Translations under genes and position numbers: made by a program
Shown: positions 20,887-34,383 of the stretch, piece by piece
How the letters are laid out: each line of letters begins with the position of its first letter
Position numbering within the stretch: position 1 is the first letter of the stretch
The notes under the pieces: generated by a model
The model's input: the letters and a program-made list of their open reading frames with translations, nothing else
What the model was told of the DNA's origin: nothing
Database searches by the model: none
Source of the DNA: Centroberyx gerrardi
Taxonomy: Eukaryota; Chordata; Actinopteri; Beryciformes; Berycidae
Assembly: GCF_048128805.1 (NCBI RefSeq)
Contig: NC_135998.1
Location: 22,094,063 to 22,158,062, forward strand
Length of the DNA: 64,000 bases
Reading direction: 5' to 3'

Positions 20887-23565
20887 CTGGGGTTGATGGG
20901 ACAGAGAAGGAAGAATGTAGTCATATGTTTCGTGAAAATGCTAACAGGTGTCATGAGTATAGTACTACAAATGAATGAATGAATGAATGAATGAATGCTC
21001 TGGTTTCGCGGTTATATTTGCGTGGCTCTAGATATGAGTCATTGAGCGCTGAAAGATTTCTCACCTGTTGCCCAGCTCCTTTTCCATGACGATGACCTCC
21101 TCCACATGCCAGTGCACCTCTCCCTTTACTTTTTTACCATCCTTGGGGGTGTGGCCCAGGCAGATACCAGCGATGTCACCCAGGTTCTTGGAGGAAAACT
21201 CAAACTTGTCAACATTTCCCCTAAAAAGAGAGGAAAAAGGAACATATTATCGTGTGATGTAGTTAAGGACTTAGCGAGCTATTCTATTAAATTGGCCCAC
21301 ATAGTGTAAATTTCTTTTATTGGCAACTTGTTCAATGTTTGATAAATTTACAACAAGATGCGCTATGATGTAATGTCATGATCGCGACATTATTGATTGT
21401 ACTATTGGTCAGGGCTCAAGTACTCTTAGGAGTTGGTGGGGTTATTATGATCAATGTAAAGAGAGGATTACTCCCATTTCTTTGTGCTTTTTCACACAAA
21501 CAACAGTCTTGAGCAGTAGGAACTTACCGCAAGAACCTCTTCTTCTTTGATGAGTTCTCCATCACAAATTCTTTTGATCGGCCCTTCTTCCCCTCAAGTG
21601 CAATCCAGGCATTCTCTTTGGTTTCAGCCTGAGCCGTGTCTGCCGTTACGATACAAATTTCATATTCTTTTGGAAAGAAGACACGGACACAGTTAAATTC
21701 CCTTGGGGTGTCTCAGTTGTCCTCATCTGAAGAGTCTTCAGCAGACACGTATAGCAGATGGATATCTACACAGCATCGTATGGTAACACTTTATTTGGAT
21801 AGTCCAATGTTGATACTCAACTATCCGGTGACAAAAAGTAGATGTTCAACAAAGTGTCACTTGCCTATTTGATGCATCTCTACAGACCATGTAACCCTAA
21901 CCATGACCCATAACTCCAAACCCAACCCTGTTTCTAACATTAACCTCAACCCTGAGATTAACCCTAGCCCAGACACCGAATATGTAATACTTTTCACACA
22001 ATTATGAGTATCACTGCAATTTTTAGTCATACATGATAGTCACTTGATAGGAAATTGAGTATCAACATTGGACTATCCAAAAAAAGTGTGACCCATCATG
22101 GCTACATAGAATATACAGCAGGCTAACTGTACCATGTAAACTAAATGGCATTGCCCTCAAAATGAGCTCATGCCAAGGCTAAAATCAATTATCTGTGTTG
22201 CAAAGACTTCACTGCAGTGATGTGGTAGCACATAATTATATGGGATAAACTGTGTGTAAATGAACCTACTATAACTGTATAATTGTTGCTTGTTGTGAGA
22301 TAAGGAGAATGCATTTCCATGGCCTTACTGGTCTTCTCGTTAAGGTCTAAGATGTCGTTGTTAGCACAGGCCAGTTCTCTCATGATCTGTCCATCATCAT
22401 CATTCTTGGCGAGCCAGCGGTCACAGGGGAAGCGAAATGTTTTGTCCAAGATCTCATCCTTCACGTCGATGTACTCCAGGTGCCATCCTGGAGCAGGACC
22501 TGGGCAGGACAGGATTGTGAAACAAGGGCGAGACAAGTAAACACGTCGTCCCCCATGAATGATGCAGGCACCCCTTGGGGCAATCAGTAACGAGATACAG
22601 CAGCCCTACAAGTTTCCTCGAAATCGGACCAGTGGCGTAGCAGTGATGGCCTCGCAAAGTTTGTTTGACACACACTAAAAACTCATAGACCGATACTCAT
22701 TGTTGTATGTTCTAGTACACATAGGTCTATCATTTTGTAGTATCATTGGATACTGATATGCTTCTAAAATGTCCTGTATGGCCTTATAGTGTTATGTTTT
22801 TGTACTGGTATTTGTACTTTTTTGAAATTTTGACTTTTAATTATAGCATCCCCAAGCCAGTTAGTCTAATTTTTAAACACCAGAACACAGTGACAAAATG
22901 CATCATCCCTCCAGGTTTTGTCAAAATTTTAGCTGTGGTGTCTAAGATATCACCAACAACGGGCCAAAGGATGGACGGACACAGCCCAAATCTATAGCAC
23001 CAATTTATCTTTGCCTTTGTTAATAATTACGCTATATGATTGCACTGTATATACATCCTGGTACTAATATGTAGTCTCTGAAATACCAGGAACATAAGAT
23101 ACTTTCCAGAGTGTCACAGTATATCTGACAACTGAGCGGCTGACCTGTGTTGTCGTGCCAGACCCGTACTTTGGAGAGCTCTCCCAGGCTCAGGATGTCT
23201 AGGAAGCGGAACGTGTCCATTTGCTTGCGTTCAAACTTGTTGGACTTGCTGCACTCCTTCAGCGCCAGCGTCCCGGTGTCTCCGTTCTCTCCGAAAACGA
23301 TGAGCCACACATTGGCATCAGTGCCTGCCCCTGAGGAGACAGGAAAGAGTCAGACACCTAGACATCATAAATTATGTTTCCTTAGATGACTGCTCAGCTC
23401 ATCATTACACAGAAAGAACTTCAAAAAATAAATAGATCATCAATCATCAATAAAGCTTTTACAATCTCCTAACTCAACACAACCGACTGCTTTCAAGAAC
23501 CAATAGAGGGATAATTTATTTTCTTCCCTTACCAATAATTCACCACTGACAAACAAATATCCTTT

Positions 23566-23640
<75 letters not shown>

Positions 23641-26600
23641 CAACTGTAGAGTAGTAGTAGTTTCAAAAGTGCCCATTTATGTTTGAGGTAGACTTTGTGT
23701 TCTTCTGACTAACAGTATGCAAAGCAGGGGCTCGTGACAAATGGAAACTTTGATAGCCTACAAAAAATTGCACTCAACTTCCACCTGTGGGGGTGAACAA
23801 AACTCTCCTATGAAACTACAAGTCATCGTTCTCTGAATCATCCTGAGTCATCCTCCATCTCCTTCTCTACACCTCCACTGCAGAGTCACTGGTTGTGGTA
23901 AAAGAAGACCACGGTATAGTTTGTTCATGTAGTTTATGTGGTTTTCTTGAACCATTTGCTCCAATTTTGTTGCAAGGTCTCGCAACTATTGCACGGATTG
24001 GTTGAATTTACATTAATTATTGAGATTGCAAAATCCTGCAGGAACTGATCAACCAACAACCAACCACACTGTGAGTGAAAGAGTGAAATGAGGAGCAGAG
24101 AGGAACCACTTTTCTCTGACTCAGAGAGCAGATGTAAAAATCCCTGTTTATTGTAATAGTGTGGTTTATATGGATTCCAGCAAATTCAAGCCCCTCTGGA
24201 ATAAGTGAATGGTCACATGTGTATAAGGTCATTGTAAGTATAGGAAACTATATGACCACAAATATGAATGGAATTTGCAAGAAACGCCACAAATAAAGTC
24301 TGTGCTACACAGAGGCTTACTATACAACTTTTGTTCCATGAAATAAAATACATCAACGAATATCATGTTGTCCTTCAGTTACTTTTTGTATTGATTGTTG
24401 CTAGCAAAAAGCTAATCGTTTGGGAAAGCAGTCTACAGCAGTCTATATTTGCTTATCTGGCAACAACTGGAAAAGACAACAATTGGAATAGAACTAACAA
24501 CTAACAAGAACAAGGCAACTGTAACTATACATAAAAACAACTAAAAAAAAACTATTATAACTATTCAATGCAATCTTTAAATAATTTGAATGTAGCCTAC
24601 AAAAGAGTTGGGACGAGAAGAGAGGTAAAAGAAGTTACTCATGATGTGTCAAAGCAATACATCACTGCTATTATAGTCCGTGTTCCCCGATGATTAGCGC
24701 TTTGTTTGCAAAAATCAATATAAAAAGTAACTAAAAGTTACAAATTTATAAAGGTGATGCTAGTGGATGTTGCTATTTTAACCCCTGGGACAAAACGTAG
24801 AAGACTATGGATATCCATTCAACACAGCCCTTATTTTTGGCATTTTCTGAAAAACCCATTCATTTTCCATACAGATTTTGGACGAAGATGACATAAAATG
24901 ACGACTTCCACTTCCGACCTGTATTTCCTCCGCTCAGTTGGTGGTATCAACTAACTAAACTACTATTTTTATTAAGCGACTTATTGTTGTTTTAATATGC
25001 AATGTGGGGGTTTGCAACATTTGTAATTTTGAAGGTAGTTGAAGAATTAGAATTAAATTGAAATTGAATTGAAGCTACTGACGGTCCGCGGAGGATTGCA
25101 TTCAATGCCCCGCAGCATCATGGGAAATCTTCGTCTCATTACACACACATTTGTTGAAATAGATTATGTATTGTGACATTCACAAGGCAGAGTTGAATGT
25201 ACTTACCTTACAATGTATAATATGTGTGGAACAGGGGTTTATTTTGTTTTTATACACTCTCCAAAGACAAAGCTGTCACACTGAGAGTGTCCTGACATTC
25301 ATCACCCTGTCGTACTGAGTATAACTGCAGATTGCCCGGCCAGTAAAGAACTCAAAAGAGAGCTGTGGTGTTGTGGTGGTATGGTGTGTGTGTGTGTGCG
25401 TGTGTCTGTGTGCGTGTGTGTGACAGCTCAGCTCATTATTCCTCCCAGAGCCTCAGTGATGGCGCAGGGCTACGTCTTAACTTACAGTAACTGCCAAGGG
25501 CAGAGAGAGAAGAGTCCTTTGAAGTCGGCTCAGACGCCTCGCTCCTCTATCATATTGATCAGCCAGCTCCACTAAGCCCTAAAAAACTGCATGGGGAAAG
25601 AAAGGAGCAAAGCCGTGTGGAGGGTCTCTGAGAGATTTCTTTCATTACCGTGAGGTAGTCAAACGAAAGTTACTCCACATTTACAGCTTCGTGTTTCTCT
25701 GAGAACACAGACGCTAAGAACAAGGGAAGGTCAAATAAAGAGAAACCCTAGAATGACAGAAATATATCCTCTGTGTAGCAACACTAATTACTTTTTGTAA
25801 ACATTGCACTGGGAAGAGGCAATATTTGTTCCACATACTGCAAAGGGGTAGCGATAAAATAATCTCCATTCCACTCTGCAACACAACACAATTATTGCAG
25901 GAAGTTGCTACAGCGTGATGTTGTTAGTATGCCTAGTAAGTAAGGGAATACAGTAATGAATATGTATGAGATGCCTATGAGCCAGCTGTTTCCTAGCTGT
26001 CTCCCTTGCCATGATATGCCCCACCAGCAAGTCATCTTGGGTCGGGCAGCTTGCTGTTAGCAGCCTGCATGCGGTGTGACCGACCTGCAGCATCACTGGT
26101 CTTGACCTGGATGATGTAGGTGGTGAGCTCCACCATCTCCTCCTCGTCCACCACAGCAGCCATTTCACAGATCATGGTCCTCTTGGGCCCGCGTGTCCTG
26201 GACAGCCACTCCTCATAGGTGAACACTGACACCTCCTCTGTGGTCAGGTTACGCATGATCACCTGGTTGCACACAGTTAGCGCTTCAAACACACTATTAA
26301 ACTTTACCCTAAATGTCATTCAAAATTCTAATATTGATTTTTTATTATCACCCGTCAAAGTCAAGGCACAAAGATTCACTGTTAAATAAAACTGTGTAGA
26401 AATATTTCTAGGATATAGATTCAGGATGGATATATCTCTTTTTTCAAAATTGCACTCAATACCTATAGTTACTATTATTATGATATATTGTAACCAGTGA
26501 GTGACAACCTGTATATAAAATATTGTGGATAAAGCACGTTGGAAACAAGTCCATCTTTAGGCATCTTTATATGGCTTAAATGGTTTGCTTGAAAGCCTTG

Positions 26601-27678
26601 ACAGTAACCAAAGAATAAAATCATGATAACTTATATGGAATAGACATGAATCCATTCCAGACAAGAGGAAACCTGTGAAAACCATATTACTGCAATCCAA
26701 ATGACACAAAGACATCTTTCAATAGGCATGTTGAAGCATTTATTCTGGTGTTATGTGGAAAATCGAGCAAATATCACCTCTGAGTATGTAAATGAGTATT
26801 GTGCATACTGTGTCACACGTATGTATTACGCACACACGCCCCTGCCTCTCCCGAGCTGTCTGATCACTTGTCATGGGTGGCATTTCATTATTATACAGAC
26901 AAAGACTTGGCTCGGGCAGCCATAACGGTATTAGCTCCCCACTCTGCATATTTATTTGGGCAGATTACTATGCTGGCGGGCCGCCCAGTCCACTGCTGTG
27001 TCCATTTGAATACACAGACCCAGCAATCCATAAAGGGAGCACATCTGTTTGTGATGCTGCACACACACGGCTCTGTGCAGGGTCAAGTCAAGGACATGCT
27101 CGCAGTCGCCGAGTCCCAGGCACGGACAGACAGCGCTCGGTATCGCTCCTGACTGGTCGGCTACTCTGCAGGCTCGGTGCCTTCACCATAGAAGACATTT
27201 GCATAGGAAACATGTTGCATTTCATCAAAGTGTTTGGCCCGAGACATCAGGCTAAATTTGGAGGCTAGTAGTCATGTTGTCCTCCCAGGGTCAACAGAAA
27301 AGATAAAAACTACCGTGACACAATGAGAAATGATCAACTTGAATTCATTTAGTTGATTATATGATGGGCTGTGTAAGCCTGTATGTTATTAAGTGGTGAC
27401 GCACCAATACATACCAAATATATAATGTTATTTAGAAGAAAATACAATGTTAAGCAGCGTGTGGTGTTGCATGGCAGAGGGATAGTGATGTTTCTCTGTG
27501 CTCTGCTGAGGAGTGCAGGGAGCCCACAGTGCTGCAGCTCATTACTGAGCCAGTGCCTGTGTGTGTGTGTGTGTGTGTGTGTGTGAGTGAGTGTGTGTGT
27601 GATGCCAGCACCAACCCTGTGGTGACTAAAATGGGTCAATATGCTCACTCCAGGAACTCTGGGCCCTACTGTGGAGCC

Positions 27679-27725
<47 letters not shown>

Positions 27726-28475
27726 CGTGCGCATGTGTGTGTGCGTATGTGTGTTTATGTGTGGGTGGATGGGTGGGTGTGTGGGTGAATCATGCACTGA
27801 CCATTCTCCTGCAGGCAGGGATAGATGTGTGTGTGAGTGTGTGTGTGTCTGTCTGTGTGATATAATAGATTGAATGATCCTGTGACCTGCAGCACACAGG
27901 ATACACACACAAGACTGTGGCTTCTTTGTAGTATTGATTGTAGAAGTAGCTAACAATTACTGTTCTACTTTTTATGTTCCTGGTTTCATGTTTTATTGAT
28001 GGGATCTGATGCTTCCACTTCGTCACCAATAAGCCCTTGACAAGAATAAAGGAAAACCAGTGCGTTCTGAATGACTAAAACTGGTGAAAGATCTCATAGG
28101 CAGTACCAATTCCCCCATGTATGTTGAACATGCATGGCTGCCTGCCTAGTGCTAGGCTGGTTAAGGTGACCCGATAGTTGTATGTAATATTGAACCAGTT
28201 AGACAGTGCCTTGATGACTGAGCTGACCTTATCGAGAAACCAGTCAGGTCGGCTGCCGGAGCCGTCGATGCGGAGCCTCATCTTCCTCAGTGGGGCAATG
28301 TCATCGATCTCCAGGCTGAAAGTGTCCTCCTGACCTCGCTCAAACCTGGCATCCACCATGCAGACGGACACACAGTAGCATAATGAAAGGGTTATTGAAG
28401 CTGATCATCACTTTATTTCATATTTTAACTGTCAAAGACGGTATATAATGTGACTGGGTGAGGCCATAGCAGCAC

Positions 28476-28516
<41 letters not shown>

Positions 28517-31500
28517 AGGTGTATGTTGAGTGTCCACAGTCAGCTACCTGTCCTCGTTCTTCTGCAGCAGTATCTCCTCTGAGCTGCCGTTGGCCCCGAA
28601 CACAGACATGAAGATCTGTGTGTCTGTCCCTGCGTTCTGCACGTCACCCGTCACCACCGTCACCTCATAAATGATCTGACATCAAAGGAGGAGACATCTT
28701 GCTCATTTTACTCACTATATTTGCTTTACGTGGCCATCTGCATCTTCCAGAATCAAAACATCAAAGGATGAGGGTGTGAATTTATCTTGCAACTAATAAA
28801 CAATGACAGTAAGTAGTGCAGTAATATCTTTTTTTTGTGATTTTGGGGATGACAGTGATGCAGTAAGCATAATTAAAGTTATATTGAAATGACATTTTGA
28901 AAGAATCTATTTTGAAACAGGGGAGGGGCGAGAAGAGGGATCATTCAAAAGTGGTCAACTGATGGGAGAGTAGTACTCGTTATGGAGAGTTTTACTGTAT
29001 GTGATGGGAGGGGCAGAGGAGGCATTCTTAAAAAATCTGTGATGGTATTATTGGATGGAATTTTTATGTTCGCCTACTGGTACGGGATGAAGTAACCATT
29101 AAAAGTACATTGTTTTAAAGTAATCGGGTTTGATACAAAAATACAAGAAAATCATCATTTTTTGGCATGTATTGCTAAATAGCTGTACATTATGACATGG
29201 ATAATTAGCTAAAAAAGTCATTGTTCATTTCATTTTGACTGAAAATGACCCATAATCCCTGCTGTATGGTACTAGTAGTACTAGACCAGTGGTTCTCAAC
29301 GTGGGGTCCGGGGACCACCAGGGGTCCTTGAGGGAGTTCCAGGGGGTCCCCAGCAAATTGATGAAGTGTTAAACTTCACCAGTATTTCATTTACAAGAAG
29401 TTAACACAATTAGAGAATGTAGAAGAATGAGTGTTTTGAGCATAGTACAATACAGATAGTCCTGGAATTCTGGACAAAATCATATCTGACAATAAAAATA
29501 TTCTCAGATTTGGGTCCAAGAGACAAAATCTCATCAAATGGGGGTCTGTGGCCCCAATGCGCACTAAATTAGGGGTCCTTGATATGAAAAAGGTTGAGAA
29601 TCACTGTACTAGCCCACAGTTAGTTATGTTCTGTGCTGTATGGCTGTGACTGTGTCTTTTTGGTCACATTTACACACCTTCTGGGAGATGGAAATGCCCT
29701 CCGCATCCAACACGTTGAATACTCTAGCAGTCAGCCCATCTCCACGATCTTTGGCCAGCCAGCACTTGCAAGTGAAAATATATTTGACCCCTTTGGTTGG
29801 CACAGCAACAGACAGCTCATCAACCAGCCAGCAGCTTTCAGGAGTGGCCCCATCATGGCCGAGCTGCAGGGAGGGAGAGAACAATCACTGCCAGAGAGGT
29901 GGGTGTATTTGTGCGTACATGCGTGTGTGTACATTTGTGTGTGTGTGTGTGCACTAGTGCGGATGCATGAGAGTGCGCGATTCCCTGAAAGCTTCCCTCG
30001 CTCACCTCCACCTTTTTGATCTCCCCCACATCTGAACCGTTGGACTCGAAGCTCTCCAGAGAGCCAGCCTCAAAGCACCTCCTCCCGTCAGGAAGGTCCA
30101 GCCACAGCCTCTCTGTCTGGGTGTGAGTCGCCCCGATAATGATCACATAAGCCCTGCTGGTGGTGCTAGCATCCCGCTCCAGTCCAGTAGAGATGGTGAT
30201 GTGATACGGTATGACTGCACAGGGAGGGCACAGAGCTCACTTATTCATAGGTATGTGGTTATGTAAAGATGTCTGTGTTAGAATAGGAATAGCGACGAAA
30301 CACACAATTATAGGGCCAGTGATGAATATATGTCAGACATATATATGTTTTCTTACTGGGGAGCTCTTCAACAATGTCCTCCTCCTTCTTCTTCTTGCTC
30401 TTTTTGTTCATGTTACTGTCAACACTCTTCACGGTCAGGGCTGAGCTCTTCTTCTTACTGTTTAGACTCTCTCTCACCCCCTCATAACCCTGCATGAAGA
30501 CAACATGCACACTCATACAGATATGCATGCACGGGCACGCACACAGACACAAACACAAACACAGACACTTGGTGAGATCTTAAACAAAAAATAATTTTGC
30601 ATTACTCATACACCGACACACAAAGTCTATGCGTTTGAATAGAGGACTGTGGATGATATTCCTTCCATTATATTTCTCTGGCTGCCATGTATATAATAAA
30701 ACATTATGCTCTGTAATTGCATTTAACTCCAACGCAATGTGTCCTTTGAGTGTGGCATTGTTCTGCTTTTAATATTTACCATATTGCATACACACACACA
30801 CACACAAACAGAGATTTTTTCCATACCTTGACATAGAAGACTCTCGCAATGCGCCGGTCCTCCCTCTTCCTGGAGAGCCAGCGTTCACATAGAAAGAGGA
30901 AGACCTCTTCCGTATCCACGTCAACCACCTCCACCTGGTCCAGGTACCAATCAGCACTCACCATGCTGTTATCATGGCGAATTTTTATCTTGAAAACCTG
31001 TCCGAGGTCGACAGCCTCTATTGTGAACTTATCCACCTGAGGAGAAAAAGCAAATAACTTCAGCATAATTATATATATTATGTTTCATAACAATTCGGAC
31101 AGTTTATAAATAACCCAGTGTGTCAGGATGATATCTTAATCTGCACTCCATGGGGAAAAATACAGATACTCAGTGGTGACAATATCTGCAAATGTTTGTG
31201 TTTTCTTACAGATCCGCGTTCAAACTTGTTGCTGTTGGTCTCCGACTTGCTGAGTTTCCTCTCTCCGGTGTCTCCCAGGTCTCCATAGATGGTGAGGAAC
31301 ACGTTGGCATCGGTGCCCGCCCCATACACATCACCTGTTATCACTGACACTTTGTATGTGTGAGCTGTAGTGGGGAAGATGGTCACAGACAAGTAAACGC
31401 TGAATCAGTTTGAGGCAATTCACAGCAATTGGCACAAAATAGACTGAAAAGAGAGCAATTTTGCTTCACTCTGTGATTCCACTGTCATGACAGACACTCA

Positions 31501-32086
31501 TTCACGGTTACTGATGGCTTGAAGGGAAAATTATCTCTTGTTTCCAAACAGATGCTCAGAAAGGCGGACAAAACACATCAAACGACAGGGAGACAACTCC
31601 TGCTAATATGTGTGGGTGTTTCATGCGTGTATGTGTTTATGAAAGCAGCTGCATGTATACTGTGTGTATTTCCATGTCTGTGCATGTGGACATACTCTCC
31701 AGCGCGTCTTCCACCTCAATCTCCGTGACCTTCAGGCTGCCATCCCGCGCCAGTTTCTCAGTGATGATGTCAGAGGGCACCAGCTCTCTTACCGTTTCCC
31801 CGTCATCCTCCGACTTGGCAAGCCAGTGTTCACATGGGAAGATGATGGTCTCTGACCCCTAGAGAGAGTCACAGGGAAATAACAAACCAATGACTGAGTG
31901 TGTGTGCGTGTGTGTGTGTGTGTGTGTGTTCACACAATGAAATCATCACAGCCCTAGAGTATCTTCTATGAAGAGAACATCTCCACCTACTGACCAAAAA
32001 TAGTGTTGATTTGATATCATGACTAATAACATAAAGGTTTTTCTTCTTTTCAGTCTTTGTGGGTTTTCTGAGGTGTCCCCCCCCCC

Positions 32087-32144
<58 letters not shown>

Positions 32145-34338
32145 CCTTTCCCTTCCTGAGCAGACGTCTGATCTCCACTCTGTCCAGGTGCCAGCCTGGA
32201 TTGACCCCGCGGTTGTCATGGCCGATACGGATCTTCTCAACCACATCCCCCACATCCTCCAGCTGCACAGAAAACAGAAAATTATTATTATTACATACGT
32301 ATTATTTGAATAATATTATAATAATGAAACAATATGGAACAATATTAAATTCAAATGAAAATATTAAAAGCCCACTCTATTACAACAACTGTAATAGGTA
32401 TATTGTCAACAGATGAGGTTTCTATCACAAATGAATGGAGATCAAAGCCAAGTTTAAGTGATGTGGTGAAAACAATGACTTATTTAATAATGATTTTACC
32501 AGGTTATAGGTTTGTGTGTTTGTGTACATAGGTTATTATAGTTCCCCCCCTACTCTAATCATCATTTCAGACTACACTCTTCTTACTGTACCTCAACAAT
32601 AAACATGTCCTCGGCTCCTCTCTCAAAGTACATCCTCCTCTCCCTCTTGTTGACACACAGAGACTTCTGCAGGGTGCAGACTGCATCTCGCCCGTACAGG
32701 ACAATGAAGACATCTGCGTCTGTTCCCGCTCCAAACACATCGCTTGTAAAGATTTTAATTTCATAAGGCACAACTACAACATAAAAAAAAACAAACACAA
32801 GCCTTTATGTGCTTCAAATTATAAATATCTCCAACTTTTGTAAGTGTGTACATAGAACGTATTATATAATATGCTTCACAACTGGAAGGGATTTGTCAGC
32901 AGTGCTTTACATGGTGTGTAGAACTCCGTCTGAAGAGCATTGGGGAACAGATCCCTGACAATGGCCCCGTCATCCTCCCCTTTATCCAGCCAGCGACCGC
33001 AGGGGAAGCGCAATTTTTGGCCTAGAGATTGAGCATCAATCTCCACCCAGTCAAGGAACCAGCCTGCCGACCCTCCTCCTGAAACATTGACACAAACTGC
33101 GTTAGTGTATTTGTGAGTGTGAGTGTGTGTGTGTTTGTGTGTGTAGATGTATTATGAGTCCTTATGTATCGTTCACTATAGTAGACAGTGAATCTGTCTT
33201 ACTGTACCATTGTTGTCGTGTCCAATACGCAACTTCTTCAGTGGTCCGATATCCACAGCTTCCACAATGAACTCATCGATCATCCCCCGCTCAAACTTAT
33301 TCTTATGACTCTTTGAAGCCTTCATGTTTATTATGCCTGTATAGATGCGTGCATGACAGAATGATTAATCATTTGAAAACACATAGACTCAAATGTAATA
33401 TGAGTGTTTCAAGTATTACCTGTGTCATCCTTGGTGCCATACAGGATGGTAAACACATTGGCGTCTGTTCCAGCGTACTTCTTGTCACCAGTTTTTATCC
33501 TCATTGTGTATGTTGTTGACATGGCTGTCATGAGAACAAATCAGAATGAAATTCATTAAATGAATCAATGAGAAAGCATTGCCGTTATCCATTAATTAAT
33601 TTAGCAAAATTCCTCACATCCTTTTCAGAGGTTCATTGGGTCAAACTACCAAGAAGCTTTATCTTCCACTTTTCTTGATATAGTGGAATGAGTAGAAAAA
33701 ATCGCAAAATGTGTCAGACAATGAGACAAAGTAAGAAACCACACACAGGGCAGACATGGTGCTCTTCCCACCTTTCTGCTCCAGACCGAGTGTGGTTTCA
33801 GAGTCTTCCTCATCATCATCCCCCTTCTTCATGAAGGCCTCGTCTACTGGAACCAGCTCCCTGGCAATCTGTCCATCATCCTCATCAATAGCCAGCCAGC
33901 GTTTACAAGGGAAGTAGTACCTAAAATAATTAATATATTAGAAACATATTTTATATATATGTATATGTATATATATAAATCTATATCCATATCTATATAT
34001 ATGTATATGGTCTACATATAGTCTTGCCAAATGACAGTGTCTCTATAGGATTGTGAAATATATGTGTCCAACAATAGTATCAGAAACCGGCCATCTATCT
34101 TTAGACTAATCCGGAGTCTCTGAGGACAGAGCCAGAGGCTGTTGGCCTTGACCAGAATATTCCTGCGTACCATTTCACACCACAACGTGGAGCTCTACTG
34201 ACATTTTATGTGCAGAGCTTCTGTCTGTTATGTAAGCGGATGTCGTCACCTTTTCCTGCCATCTGTGGCATTAATTGTAGGTCAAAAATGACACAGCAGT
34301 GAATAAATAATTTCTTATCTAGGAATTGATTTATGGAC

Positions 34339-34383
<45 letters not shown>

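Larger units (their letters stand above)
26263..28227 (-). other. loxhd1: loxhd1 intron 35
   Basis: 2 kb between exons 28345–28228 and 26262–26085. It contains two TG microsatellites (27558–27600 and 27680–27760) and no recognisable exon. Confidence 0.75.

Noticed and set aside
23567..23640. Regular repeat considered as a CRISPR-like array
   Set aside because: It is a simple GATA microsatellite without spacers, and the genome is a vertebrate one.
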